Of a stretch of 64,000 nucleotides of DNA, positions 34,501 through 44,383 are shown piece after piece. The notes under the pieces were generated by a model. It was not told where the DNA came from. It did no database searches and was given only the letters and a program-made list of their open reading frames with translations. The stretch spans positions 10,498,471 through 10,562,470 of the forward strand of contig NC_033630.1 in the NCBI RefSeq assembly GCF_001540865.1, read 5' to 3'. The DNA is from Ananas comosus (taxonomy: Eukaryota; Streptophyta; Magnoliopsida; Poales; Bromeliaceae). The position numbers and the translations under genes were made by a program. Within the stretch, counting starts at the first letter, position 1, and every line of letters begins with the position of its first letter.

Positions 34501-37500
34501 AACCTAGCTCAAAACCGTGTACATCAACTATATATATATAGATAACTGAAAATGGCAACTTGGGTTTCTAAACCCATCTATGTAAACTTCTAAATCCTGT
34601 TTTTGAAATCCGAAGCTTGTATCTCAGTTAGAATCACCCAGCTGATTGCTAGCCCCGAGTATAGGGTGTGTGCCCAGGCCCAAAGGTGTACATCTTAGCA
34701 AAAGCGCCTTACCTGGTGTAGATAAGACACTAACCCTGTGCTTCACATCTAGATGGCAAGGCAAGTGCCTCAGACAAGCCTTTTAAAACTACATACCAAA
34801 CAAGATATATGTTTTCCCAATCAAGCTTCAACAAGTTCGAGTATGCAGCAAAGAAAATCCTCTTTCTTATCCAAGAAGTACATAATCAAAACTGAGTTGT
34901 AAGATGAAAGCTAAATGACTCTAGATTTTATTCCCTTTCATAAATTGAAAGCAAGCTCTATGAAAGACCTATTGGTGAGAAAAGATGAAATTGACCTGAT
35001 AAAACAATCACCCTATAGCTCCATATTTGGAAAAATATTATGAAACTACGCTCATATGGGGCTAGCATGCTACTATGTACTACTACTAATTAGGTCTTAG
35101 GCATTTTGAGCCACATTGCAAGCCCATTGTATTTAACTTATTGTAGTAGTAGGTTGGTTTGGGCTTTACATACGAAATTCACAACAATGTAACGGGACCA
35201 CTATGGGGTCACTATTACATATGATCAATTAGTGGGAGTAGGATGCTGAGGATGAGCCAATAGTGTGGCCTATCATGTCATTGGAATCCGGCAACTCACA
35301 AGCATATATGGGATTGGACGTGGTAAAATTGTTACAGCTAGTGGTCTTGACCCTTCAATGTTCTGAAAATATTGGCTTTATCCACAAAAAGTGTTCTAAT
35401 ACTGCTAGTAACTTTGGCTTAATCATTGTGAGCTATGCTGGCAGGCTTGTCCAGCTTAACCTCCTAGAAGAAGTATAATAGTTTGCCCACTAAACACCCA
35501 CAACACAACACTACTTCCATCCTCCTCGTTGACTCCTTCCCTCGTTAGAATGAGATTGGCGCCTACGATATACCATTACGTGGCCTTATATGATAATACC
35601 CAACTAGTCAACCAAAACCAACAAAAATACACACATGTTAAATTTATAGGTTTGATCACCATTTTAACTAGTGCGATAGCACATTAACTTGTCCTAGGAA
35701 TTCAACTTAAAATACTATACTACGAGCTCTAATCGATGAATAGTAAGCTAATGAAAACAACAACTCACCAGAATATTTGTAAGAAACATTTATAAACAGT
35801 TTCTTTTGCAGAAAGTGTTTAGAAAATTTCCTTAAAGAGGCAGATAGCAAAATACCTTTGATTTTGGAGAAGTGCTCAATTACGTCATCAACTAGAGCAT
35901 CAAAGCTCGGTATATATCCATGTAGACCTTCTGAAAGACCAAACCCAGGGTAATCTAAAGCAAAAACCCCATATCCAGCTGAAGCTATCTTCTTTGCAAT
36001 TCCTGGAGCATAGAGAAAGGTAAGAACTAAAATAGCCTCGAAAATATACAAAAAGAAATGGCTGAAAATCAAGTTAACAAGCTACAATTAGGGATGCAAA
36101 TGAATCTGGGTTGATGGAGCTTGTGGCCCGATTCACCCTGAATGGGGTGGTAAGTAGGAGCCAAAAATATAAAAAAAGATAACACGCCTCGAGTCTTCTC
36201 CGATCTGCCAAGAAAATAGTGCAGGAGATGAGAGACCGCTTTCTTCTTCTGATCCACCCTAATTCGCCAAAAATCTGCTCCCTCCCAGATCCGGCCGGAA
36301 TGGAGCAGTAAATAATAAGGCAAACAATAGGATAAAGTTTAACCCACCCCGAATCCGCACCAATCCAACAAGAAAATGGGGCGGGAGGTGGGGGACCCCT
36401 CCCGCCCCCGAATCCGCCCCATTTGCATCCCTAGCTACATTAGTAGAATATATACCTTCAAAGAAGAAAGTGCAGGTGTCTCCATAACCGTGACAAAAAC
36501 AAACAAGCGCCTTGATTCTAGAGTTCTCTGGAAGCCAACTCTTGGAGAAAATCTCAATGCCCCTAGAGTTACGAACATAAGACTGCAAAACCATTCAAAT
36601 GAGTTAAAGAAGGACTACAAAACTTCAGGCCAAAGCATAGAGCCTAAGCGCAAAGTGTAAAGCGTAGGCATGGGCCTGAGATAGTTGAGGTGCACATTTT
36701 CATAATCTTTAAAGATGAATATAATACTCTTTAGAAGACCTAGTGACGACTATTAAATGATACTAAGGCCCTATTTGGATGCATGAATATCTTATTTCAG
36801 ATATACCTTCGAATTATTCAAAAAGTTGTAGTATTTGGTAGATGAGAAATGTGATCAAACCTCTAGGATGGAATAACATATTCCACTTTCTAGTCAATTT
36901 TTCAGAATAAGGTAAATTGCCTTGTAGGTGAAATATGTTTATCCTACCAAATCATTGATGACAAGACCTTTCAAGGAGCAAAAATTAAACTTTTTGCCTC
37001 CAGTCACACAAAAAAAACTTCATGCCGAATAACTTATTCAAGGATAACTTATTCCAACATCCACACAAGACCTAAGTGCACTTAAAATCAAATTATCACA
37101 ATAAACAATTCATAAATAAGCACACTAGGGGAAAAAAAAGACAAAAACAATTAAAAGAAAAGAGGTAACATATGTAAGAGAAGAAAACAGCACATTTAAA
37201 GAAAATTTGAGGGCTCAAACAACGATATTTGCAAAGTACATATATATATGACGGCTAAAAAAAGAACCACCACAAATTCAATGAAAAAAGAATATAAAAT
37301 TTTTTAGAAACCCACTTTTAAAATTCAAAATTTTCAAAAAGATATAACACCTCAGCAAGGCACACCTTATGTGCACCTACCGCCTAGGCTCAGGCACGCA
37401 CCTAGGCCCTCCAAGCATGCGCCTAGAGGAGGGTGCCTCATCTTAGAGGCCTCTAGGAGAAGGCCTGTAAGCTTGGCGCCTAGGCACTCAGGACTCAAGC

Positions 37501-40500
37501 GCATGCCTTTTTAATCATTGGGCCAAAGTAACATAGTCCACATTGATACTACAGGCAAAGACAAATTAAAATGGGAGTGAATTCTTGAAAGCAAGTTTTG
37601 TCAAATGAGCGGCACGGGGGAGTTCCTAATCTATCAAAGCTGAACTGAATACCTCCTTCGTTTTGACTCCAGCGTATTGTGCCTGTTGTAAACACAAGAA
37701 GAGGTGTGAGCTATATTCCTCAAACTATAAAGAATAATCAATAAAATAAAGGTGATATTTCCATGAGCTGAATAGAGCACTTTACAAGGAGTAGATGATC
37801 ATATTCAACAAATAAGTTAATGAAAAGATCATTATCCAGAAAATACTGATGTCAACAAAAACTAATGACAAGAGTGCCTCAAATAAAGTTGGAGTATTGA
37901 TATAGCTCACTATATTTATCAATAGAACGAACTTCATATGTGTAAGTATTTGAGTATTGATATAGCTCACTATATTTATCAATAGAGCGAACTTCATATG
38001 TGTAATGTGTAACTGTATCAATATCCTATAGTCCATCTGTTGCTCCAAGGCAACAGTTCCTGAACTATGCATACCATGCATAAATAATGCATAAGAAGAT
38101 ATAAATAACTAAAGCATGATATATCCTTAAAATTCAAAAATTAGATGATTAATGAAAGTCGGCAGGATAAATTACTCCACAAACTACTTTATAACTCGAT
38201 AAATTCAATACAGAAACAAGGTTTACTAACTCAACCTGCTCCATAGCAGAATTTTCTTTATATTCTTCACGAAATTACTTGGACAATGAGGCAGACCCTA
38301 AAGATACTTGGGACCATTGTAAACTATTCCAACACATTAAGTGCTTGCAAAATTACATAACTATATATATATGACTTGTAAGCCAGGAATAAACAATGTT
38401 AAGAAGTTCTTTTGTTATATTTGCTTCCCTTACAGTTATCCAATTATTACATCAATAACACAGCACTCCTCAAATAAAAACACCTTTAAGCGGAGTTCTA
38501 GCCTTTCTCCTTCCATGGCATCAATAATACAGAACTCTTCGAATAAAAACATCTTTTAGCAAAATTTTTGCCTTTCTCCTTCCACCGGAGAGCAAGGCAG
38601 GTGCATAGAAAAATGTACAAAACAAATTTCAGGAGTTCATACAAATAAAATATAAAAATTTAGCTAGACAAACTCCTCAGGCCATTCCATCTTCCCTGGC
38701 GTGCAATGAAATGCAAAAAACATTTAGTCTTTCCAGTTGTGTCATACAAGAAAGAGCTAAAAACAAAGTTGTAGATCATTTTTCAAATAAAACAATTTCC
38801 AGAAACTTTGTTTGTTTTCATCCTAAATACAACATGCATGAATTTTGAAAATTCTATGAGATTTAAGCCTATCAGACTGCCACAGAAACTAAAAACAGTT
38901 CTGCTTCGAGATCTATCCAACTACTATTGATCCTCAAAATTTGTCAAATCCAAGTTTAAATAAAAGAAAGTGCTTGTTAGAACTCAAAGAAATGAAAAGT
39001 GAAGAGAAAAACATTATAACATCTATATATCCAAGAACTTTTGATCCCTAGGCAAATTTTAGCTGAGAATCCAAAATTGACACACAAACTCTGCATTACT
39101 TCCAAATTAAACCTGTACTGCTATGGTGCTCAAATACTTCAGTTTGCTTGTCGTATCATATCAGATATGTATTAAATACCAATGCTCGCACAATACACGC
39201 TCGATACGTGTCAGATACTTCTCAAGAGTATTCGGCATTTTTGAAAATTCAAAAAAAAAAAGAGCTAGATAGCGTTAAAATTCAAAATTATACCGTATAT
39301 TTTATGGATACACTACGAATACTTGCAAGAAAGGGGGTAGAATTATTTTGCAATGCAATGATACTTGTACCATGAATTCATGGCTGATAAAAACTAAAGG
39401 ATACTGCTGGTGTGATTAATTTTGTTTCTTGATGAACAAAAGTCAACTATGTTCATATCTTTACACAAGTTAAGTCAATTTATTGCTGTGGATAAACCAT
39501 TCATCCAAAGTTCTAGACTTTTTAAAGTTGTATATGATATATAATATATGCATAAAACATATTTGTTTTGCAATATCCCCTATGTACCGTATCCTAAGAT
39601 TTTCAAATTTGTCGCGTCGTCGTATCTGTATTATGTCATATCTGTATCCCATAGCTGTGTCCGTGCAACGTTGTTGTATTAGCTTCAGCCATACCATTCA
39701 ATCCTTTAAATAATAGATACATTCCTCTATCTCTATTTGTTTTCTCTATCTGCCTATCCCCTTTCATTTTTGCTGTTTTCCTTCCATTTTTTTAAATTTA
39801 TAGGTTTTAAGTCGCATACACGAAATATACACTTATTTTCTTTTCCAATAAGTAGCTTGCTTCGGTGTTTTATACTTTCCAATACTCTTAATAACCCACC
39901 CTCTTCCTGTTTTAATCGTACTGTGCAGGACCAGTTTACTCTGATATTGGTATTCAAAATGCAATAATCTTCGACAAGATTAATTAATAGGGTAAAATCT
40001 AGACACATCAATTAAAAATAAGGTTTTTCTTAATTGTAAACTCCAAGGAACCATTAAAAATTGAGTTACATACTGAAACATCACATATAAGGGGGCCTTC
40101 ACTAAATGCTTAACCTATATGATAAATAAAAGAACTCATAGAACTAAAAGTCACTTAGAACCTAGGCAATTATGATACATCCAGGGCTGATAAAGAACAA
40201 TTATGATACATCCAGGGCTGATAAAGACCTCCTGCAATTTCCAGTACAGCACACCATTTTGTATATAACTTTGAACCAACAATTGTCAGATACTAGCATA
40301 AAAAAAATCAGATACTAACACTATAATAGGAGTAAGGACAATGAGACATTAGTCCCAATACTTATTTGGTTGGCTTATATCAATCCTATTCCTTCACAAT
40401 GCTCCAATCTACATATGACAAGAGTCTTGCTCAAAAGTCAAAACATGTCTATCATAACTAAAAAAAAAAAAATCTAAATATTTTACCTAGAGTCGATAGT

Positions 40501-41390
40501 AACATAATGCTCCCTCCCAAGGCACTTGCTAACTAATATAAATCAGTCCTCTTCTTTCTTATTTCGAGCAAAAATATATAATCACTCTTCAGTGCTGCAC
40601 CATATGATATCTTTTACACGTGACTTAACAATCTTACACGGTTTTCACACAACATATCCTTTATGGACACAATATTGTGTCAAATTCAATTAGAGCACGT
40701 TTAGCTCTGCTGTAGGATATAGTGCTGCTTTGAGAAAATTTTCTCCGAGTAGTGATACAAGAAGAAGCGCTACATTTTATTCGGCCGCAGAATCAAAAGT
40801 GTGATTAGAGCTTCTACTTTTCAGCCACGGAATACCATTTTCCCTTCCAACTGCAGCAAAAGCTCCAAACTTTTTTCTTTGTTTGCAGCCAAAAGCATTA
40901 CCAAACAGGCCCTCAGTAAAAGGATATCCACAAGTACTCTGGCTCAGATATCTACATTCATTACTACAACATTTCTTACCAGCCACAAGAACTCCGGCTT
41001 GCATAATACCAAAAATTAACAAATTTAGCAAATAACACGGAATCATATTAATCGAGATTAAGCAATACGCTTAAACCCGATTAAAATGCTTTAACGATCT
41101 AAAACGATTCAACAACAAAACCGAATTGGGCAAACCCATGAATGTCTAAGATCCAAAAAGGAGCGAACAAGGGGAACAAATCCGCGGAATACCTTGAACA
41201 AGCAGTGATCGATCCCGAGCTGCGCCTCCTTGAACGCCTCGCGCACGCGGCGCCGATCGGGCGCGTGGTCGAGGTTCGCCTCCGCCACCACCCTCGCCAC
41301 CTTCTCGTCCACTCCCTCCCACCTCACCCCCCTCCTCCCCTTCTCGCACAGCGAGGCGACACCGAGCCCACTAACGAAACCTATTGATCG
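21662..41390 (-). CDS. alpha/beta-hydrolase, monoacylglycerol lipase / caffeoylshikimate esterase-like, 8+ exons
   Basis: Serine hydrolase of the plant MAGL/CSE-like family, acting on small acyl esters (lipid or phenylpropanoid; substrate not predictable here). Coding exons on the minus strand: 41193-41390 (open part), 37653-37682, 36456-36582, 35856-36002, 26855-26985, 26638-26775, 26361-26459, 21662-21889. All introns are GT-AG and all junctions keep frame, giving about 344 residues from VRWEGVDEK, the family's usual size. The oxyanion region is HGYGD (exon 3), the nucleophile elbow GQSMGG (exon 5), the acid HGEAD and the His YHSLLEG (exon 8). Introns 1, 4 and 7 are 3.5, 8.9 and 4.5 kb and full of transposons. 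No in-frame ATG exists in exon 1 before the upstream stop at 41391-41393. A 37-nt exon at 41492-41528 could supply one. Exon 1 is far more GC-rich than the others. Intact where readable. Confidence 0.93.
22369..22514 (+). mobile_element. tRNA-derived SINE
   Basis: Contains an A-box-like GAGCAAGTGGCAAAAGG, a GGTTGGTACCCGAGACCC segment, an exact B box GTTCGAATCC (22416-22425), a short non-tRNA body and a 12-13 nt A tail ending at 22514. RNA polymerase III promoter boxes plus tail are the hallmarks of a SINE. Confidence 0.8.
23046..23432. mobile_element. GTTTGGTT-type MITE, copy 1
   Basis: Begins GGTTTGGTTCGGCGTAAAAC and ends CACGGTTTTACGTTGAACC AAAT, imperfect terminal inverted repeats. Interior TTTTCC/GGAAAA words are also mirrored. 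Similar ends recur at 23433-25243 and 53047-53635. Probably hAT-type, but the duplication is unclear. Confidence 0.65.
23641..23675. repeat. perfect 14-bp inverted repeat
   Basis: GCGGTCCACGAGAA, a 7-nt spacer, then TTCTCGTGGACCGC. GC-rich in an AT-rich setting. Confidence 0.9.
23763..24010. mobile_element. TA-flanked MITE 1
   Basis: Flanked by TA runs. Ends carry the 18-bp palindrome AATACTATTAATAGTATT (23772 and 23981) inside inverted repeats. The inner segment GGTTGGTTGATTAATATGAT is shared with the elements at 24033 and 31328. Insertion inside TA microsatellites resembles rice Micron-type MITEs. Confidence 0.75.
24033..24260. mobile_element. TA-flanked MITE 2
   Basis: Inverted ends GGCTGGAATACTATCAATAG and CTATCGATAGTACCCCAGCC, interior GGTTGGTTGAATAGTATAAT. 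Flanked by TA runs. Confidence 0.75.
24279..24808. mobile_element. TA-flanked fold-back MITE with long inverted repeats
   Basis: Ends AGAGTTGAGCTAGAATAC and GTATTCAAACTCAACTCT. Long inverted arms of over 100 bp, for example CCACTTGAAGTGTTTAGAAA on one side and TTTCTAAACACTTGAAGTGG on the other. TA run on each side. A relative lies at 33965-34505. Confidence 0.78.
26361..26459 (-). CDS. hydrolase exon 7
   Basis: 33 codons, TSYNIIAYKDKPRLRTALEM then LRTTQEIESRLEE. Acceptor CATGCAG, donor GTGAGATTT. Phase 0. Confidence 0.92.
26638..26775 (-). CDS. hydrolase exon 6 (lid region)
   Basis: 46 codons, IAEDVVPSWPVQQILICIAK then ILPREKLVPQKDLAELAFKD and LKKREQ, corresponding to the cap/lid part of the fold. 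Acceptor CTAGCAG, donor GTTTCTTTC. Phase 0 on both sides. Confidence 0.92.
26855..26985 (-). CDS. hydrolase exon 5 (nucleophile elbow)
   Basis: Starts after TTTATAG. Encodes NPEYKGIPSFLFGQSMGGAV then ALKIHFKQPDAWDGAILVAP and MCK. GQSMG carries the catalytic serine. Donor GTATATAAAACC, phase 0. Confidence 0.93.
27155..27545. mobile_element. probable MITE in intron 4
   Basis: Left end AGGGTATGTTTGGTTCAT, right end GAGCCAAATAAGCCCT, imperfect inverted ends, with mirrored GGAATAGGAATG/CATTCCATT-type interior. Confidence 0.6.
28141..28173. repeat. (GA)n microsatellite
   Basis: About 33 bp of GA. The frames crossing it are repeat translations. Confidence 0.9.
28441..28510. repeat. (CT)n microsatellite
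   Basis: CT/CTTT-rich, about 70 bp, with a pure CT run at 28482-28510. Confidence 0.85.
29701..30413 (-). mobile_element. L1 LINE, 3' part (zinc-finger RVT region and tail)
   Basis: On the minus strand, residues LKKRSLIADNLAERGW, GYASCVLCG and ETMDYLFMRC (about 30370-30190) match the C-terminal zf-RVT-like region of plant L1 ORF2. The 3' end is marked by a T9 run at 29701-29709 (the A tail on the minus strand) next to GAGAAAAGGGCAGCATGC. The 5' continuation is 31787-33445, beyond the Helitron. Confidence 0.8.
30414..31786 (+). mobile_element. Helitron, non-autonomous (ATREP-like)
   Basis: Begins TCTATTAACCTAAATAAAGC CACAATG, the typical plant Helitron 5' end. Ends CAGGTACCTACACTAG with the required CTRR terminus and a degenerate GC-rich hairpin just before it (CCGCCGCATCACGCAGG). 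It sits between host A (30413) and T (31787) without a duplication, as Helitrons do, and its removal rejoins two L1 segments. No helicase coding. A TA-type MITE lies at 31328-31581. Confidence 0.78.
31328..31581. mobile_element. TA-flanked MITE inside the Helitron
   Basis: Near-perfect inverted ends GGCTACTATACTTTTATGAG and CTCATAAAAGTATAGTAGCC. Interior ATACTATTCAACCAACTACC is the reverse of the motif in the 24-kb copies. Confidence 0.8.
31787..33445 (-). pseudogene. L1 LINE ORF2 reverse transcriptase remnant
   Basis: Minus-strand, frameshifted. In order: FYQTF...NIFQEMYEGRL (about 33410-33350), then SINLLNGI...NVLANRLELV (about 33240-33190), FLKGRNIF (33150), KVDLEMAYNRI (33045), GMKQGDPFSPYFFLMVAECL (32656-32958), then NGCLVAWKNVCRSKNGGVLG (32171-32368) and GGMFWHWNANGIFTIKSI (31778-31890). 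This is the order of RT motifs in plant L1 elements. It lies in intron 4 in the same orientation as the gene. Dead. Confidence 0.87.
33965..34505. mobile_element. fold-back MITE in intron 4
   Basis: Arms CCTATACTTTCGAAAGTACGG and its partner CCGTACTTTCGAAAACATAGG, plus ATTCGACGATCGGCTCCGTT mirrored by AACGGAACTGATCGCCGAAT. Shares its general plan and inner words (CATCATTTACC, CCGTTCATTTT) with the element at 24279. Confidence 0.72.
35856..36002 (-). CDS. hydrolase exon 4
   Basis: Starts after CTCCAG and completes the Gly codon from exon 3. Encodes GIAKKIASAGYGVFALDYPG, FGLSEGLHGYIPSFDALVDD and VIEHFSKIK; ends phase 1 before GTATTTTGC. Confidence 0.93.
36089..36433. mobile_element. hAT-type MITE in hydrolase intron 3
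   Basis: 345 bp with inverted ends TAGGGATGCAAATG and CATTTGCATCCCTA. Flanks GCTACAAT (36081-36088) and GCTACATT (36434-36441) are an 8-bp duplication with one mismatch, as expected for hAT. It makes up most of the 453-bp intron and ends only about 20 bp from the exon 3 donor. Confidence 0.9.
36456..36582 (-). CDS. hydrolase exon 3 (oxyanion region)
   Basis: Starts after TTTTGCAG. Encodes SYVRNSRGIEIFSKSW, LPENSRIKALVCFCHG and YGDTCTFFFE; ends phase 1 before GTATATATTC. HGYGD is the oxyanion-hole motif. Confidence 0.93.
36583..37652 (-). other. hydrolase intron 2
   Basis: Holds a dispersed repeat, 36625-37515, whose two ends are rich in GCGCCTAGGC-type words (37370-37510) and CCTAAGCGCAAAGTGTAAAGC (36640). 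The same repeat occurs around 33690-34800. No gene. Confidence 0.5.
37653..37682 (-). CDS. hydrolase exon 2, 30-nt micro-exon
   Basis: Ten codons, AQYAGVKTKE, between acceptor ACAACAG and donor GTATTC. It bridges DHCLFK of exon 1 and SYVRNSRG of exon 3, as family alignments require, and both junctions are phase 0. Gene finders usually miss exons this short. Confidence 0.85.
37683..41192 (-). other. hydrolase intron 1
   Basis: 3510 bp. Includes a 60-bp tandem duplication (37892-38009), an imperfect duplication around 38460-38580, a dispersed repeat with ATACGTGTCAGATAC words (39130-39690), a 31-32 bp direct duplication (40170-40228) and a possible MITE end near 40690-40960. No other gene seen. 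Confidence 0.55.
37892..38009. repeat. 60-bp tandem duplication
   Basis: GAGTATTGATATAGCTCAC starts at 37892 and again at 37952; one substitution (AACG/AGCG) is visible. Confidence 0.9.
41193..41390 (-). CDS. hydrolase exon 1 (no ATG visible)
   Basis: Open from the stop at 41391-41393 to the donor after TTCAAG (GT at 41191-41192). It encodes ...VRWEGVDEKVARVVAEAN, LDHAPDRRRVREAFKEAQLG and IDHCLFK, an N-terminal segment typical of the longer plant members. Strongly GC-rich. No ATG in frame. An acceptor-like CTAAC...CAATAG|GT at 41381 would allow splicing from an upstream exon. Confidence 0.85.
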
Positions 41391-41406
41391 TTAGAAAAAC
41401 CCTAGA

Positions 41407-41429
41407 CGCCGACGACGAAGACGACGACG

Positions 41430-41481
<52 letters not shown>
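41407..41481. repeat. GAC/GAA triplets and (GA)n repeat in hydrolase 5' region
   Basis: GACGACGAAGACGACGACGA followed by about 23 GA units (CT on the gene strand). CT-rich tracts near start sites are common in plant promoters and leaders. If the candidate first exon is real, this tract is intronic. Confidence 0.9.
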
Positions 41482-41483
<2 letters not shown>

Positions 41484-41491
41484 AGGGATAC

Positions 41492-41528
41492 CGCGAGAGG
41501 GACGAGAGAGGAGCTTCGCGAAGGTCAT
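41492..41528 (-). CDS. candidate upstream first exon giving an ATG
   Basis: ATG at 41526-41528 followed by TFAKLLSRPSR, then a GT donor at 41490-41491. Joined to the acceptor before 41380 (branch-like CTAAC, then CAATAG) it enters the exon 1 frame exactly (phase 1 to phase 1). The product would be about 374 residues with a Ser/Arg-containing N-terminus that could be an organelle-targeting sequence. The 111-nt intron would be mostly CT repeat. Prediction only. Confidence 0.4.
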
Positions 41529-42527
41529 CGTCGGAGGAGGAGGATTCAACACCATTTAAAGCGGCGGGGAAAAGTGAGGGGGGAGTAAATTTAATTTTAA
41601 TTTTTTTTAAAAAAAAAAAAGGGCGTGGAAAAATTTGGGAAATAGGGGTTAAAATGGAATTTTATTTATTTATTACATAATAATAAATAATAAAGTGGAA
41701 ATAATGGTGTGTAACACGAGAGAGAGAGAGAGAGAGGAGAAAGAATCTGCGTTTCGTTATGGAGTGGACATTGATGGGGTACGAAAAGGTCGGTGGGGGA
41801 GGGGATGAGACGTTGGTTTTCGGTGTAACGCGCGTTTGCCACGTTAAACTCATATGTGGGTCCCGCATGTTGAGGGAGTTATGTAGAAGCGTTACACGGT
41901 AGGAGTTGGGGATAAGGTAGTGGAATATATCCGTATCCATTGGAATGGTGTTGAGAGAAATTATTGGATAGGTATTGCTTACCATTATCCCCAAACCTTT
42001 TTATTCTTGTTATAATTATTATATTTTTAATTTTATAATCACTTTTATCCTTTTTTTTTTAGTTTGATCGATTCCACACCTCTTTGCTTATTTCACAATC
42101 CAAAATACGGTCGTAGGTTCTCAATCTTGCACACAATATTAATTATCTATTTTTTGAGCATTCTAGCGTCTTAATATTAATTTATACGTGCTACCAAACT
42201 TTACCTAAAATTTGAAGTTAAGTAGGTGTCAAAATTTACTTATGACAGAGCCCAATAGTACTATATCGGATGAAAATGAGCTTGTGAATAGATATATAAG
42301 AGACCATGAGCACAAGTAATAATAACTAAGTTCAATCATTTTCGACTGATTGGTTTGGATTCAACAAGTTATTATTGCTAACTAATGTGGTTCATATGAG
42401 TGGATAAAACTTTATTAGACTAAAATAATCTCGTCAAGATTAACTAAACTTTGGAGGCTAATCATATTCATACATGTAAAGTGACACAGAGTCAAATCAA
42501 GAGCCATACAAAATTTTATATTAAAAC
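41529..42527. other. upstream region of the hydrolase gene
   Basis: A TATA-like TTTAAAT on the minus strand near 41558 lies about 30 bp above the candidate ATG. 41719-41738 is a second GA run. The rest is AT-rich without a recognisable gene. Confidence 0.4.
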
Positions 42528-43059
42528 AAGGACTTTTTTTTGCATTTGGCCTCTTGAAAAAAAAATATTTTGAAAATAATCCCAATAAATTTATATTTAC
42601 AAAAATGACCCTAACCCTGCTACGCATGCGCCACGTCAGCGTCACGTGAGCGGGCTGGGGCCAATTTGTTAAGTTAAACACGATGAACCATTCATCGTGT
42701 TTAGACACAGTGAATGATTCACCGTGTTCCATACTTTTATTTCTCTTATTCCTCATTTCCCTCTTTTCAAAAAAATGAAAAAATTGGATCTATGTTCAAC
42801 GGATCACACCTACCAAGAAAAAGTATTTTGTTTCGGTTCGACCCGTAGTCACATATGAAATATCCGATGGGATAAATTTAGCAAACATGTTTGAACACGA
42901 TGAATGATTCACCGTATTCAACTTAACACCCTCGTGCTTGCGTGGCGCTGATGTGGCACCTGCGTGGCGGGAATAGGGTCAAATTTATAATTATAAATTT
43001 GATGGGATTATTTATAAAAGAAAATTTTTTGAGAGGGTCAAATGCAAAAAAAGCCCTTA
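42528..43059. mobile_element. 532-bp terminal-inverted-repeat element
   Basis: Ends AAGGACTTTTTTTTGCATTT and AAATGCAAAAAAAGCCCTT, with flanking direct repeat AAAAC (42523-42527, 43060-43064). The interior carries palindromic AACACGATGAA-CCA-TTCATCGTGTT and further copies of the AACACGATGAAT word near 42895. No transposase. Confidence 0.8.
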
Positions 43060-44383
43060 AAACAATAATATAGACAAAAATTATTACTATATTTCAATAT
43101 AATAGGAAGTACTCATTAAAAGATTGCTTCAGTATAATCAGAGGTACTAAAAGATTGGGATAATTATCTATATATCACTCAAAAACTTTAAAAATATCTA
43201 AATTATTTTTTTTTTTCAAATATGTTTTTCGTATATTCCTCCGTTATTCAAAAATGCTCCCACAGTTAACATTGGTTAAGTTATCTCGGATTAAACATTA
43301 GTTATATGTCTACCGGAGTTAAAAAAAAAAATCAAAATACCTCTAAGAACGGACAAATATTTTTTTGTCCCTAACTTAAGGGTAAATAAAAAAAAGTTGA
43401 TGATGATAGAAGGGTATATTTAAAAGGGTAAAATAGTAATTTTACAGTAATAACGATTACTGTAAATAGTAATTTTACAGTTAGTAATTTTACAGTAATT
43501 TTACAGTAAAATAGTAATTTTACAGTAATTTTACAGTAACAACTATTACTGTAAATAGTAATTTTACAGTAATTTTAAATTATAGAAGGGTATATTTAAA
43601 AGGGTAAAATAGTAATTTTACAGTAATAACGATTGTTGCTAACCGTTTACTAACGGAATTTATTTCTAAAAGTATATTTAAAATAACTTGTAATGTTAAA
43701 AGGATATTTTTAATATTAAACTTCTAAAAGTGATAAATTAGGAAATCAAAAAAAAAATTGCAAGGATACATAACAACAAAACAACAATATGCACCAAAGC
43801 TCCTCAACAATGAACTATTAAAAATATAATATAAAACGTGTTTGGCATAGTCACTATATATAGTGACTATACATATCTCAAGTGTGTTGGAAAAAAATAA
43901 TAAAAATACCAAAACGCAGGTAAAATCTAGTATAATTTTATAAGTTTGAACACATAGATCACTTTCGATGACTTTAAATTTTATATTTAAAACACCTATG
44001 ATGGCGTTTAGTGACTAAAATAAAAAACAAGTTATTATCAAGATCAGATCCCGTGGATCCCCCGTTACAATGGAAATCAAACGTGGGGTTATTATTATGC
44101 TTCAATAATTATATTATTTTATTTCATCTTTTATGGGAAAAAAAAAAACCCACTTTGTATTAAATCACAAAATGATCGAGAAAAGATATATTGTTTTTAG
44201 TTTTATTTCTTTTTGTGCCGTGTAGCGCCAAGATTACTGTTAAGTGGTCAGAGTCAAGAGAGTTGTGCGGTCGCTCAGATTTGTGGGAACTTGGTTGGTT
44301 GGTCAAAAGAGATCTTTTGATTAATTGGTTTTGAAGCAGTCGTAATCCAAGCAGTTTTGAAGAAGAGTATTTTAAAAAATAAG
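43060..44383. other. AT-rich intergenic DNA with a local minisatellite
   Basis: 43404-43640 repeats AGTAATTTTACAGTAA words many times, with a duplicated AGAAGGGTATATTTAAAAGG (43407 and 43576). The rest shows nothing recognisable. Confidence 0.6.

Larger units (their letters stand above)
26986..35855 (-). other. hydrolase intron 4 (8.9 kb), repeat-filled
   Basis: Contains a MITE (27155-27545), GA and CT microsatellites (28141-28173, 28441-28510), AACCGAACCGAA-type simple words (28690-28760), an L1 LINE split by a Helitron (29701-33445), and a fold-back MITE (33965-34505) inside a CACCTAGG/GCGCCTA-type repeat (33690-34800). 34800-35850 shows no recognisable feature apart from a small frame at 35263-35478 that I do not accept as a gene. 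Confidence 0.7.

Noticed and set aside
35263..35478. 71-codon plus-strand frame in intron 4
   Set aside because: No domain, antisense to the host gene, probably chance.
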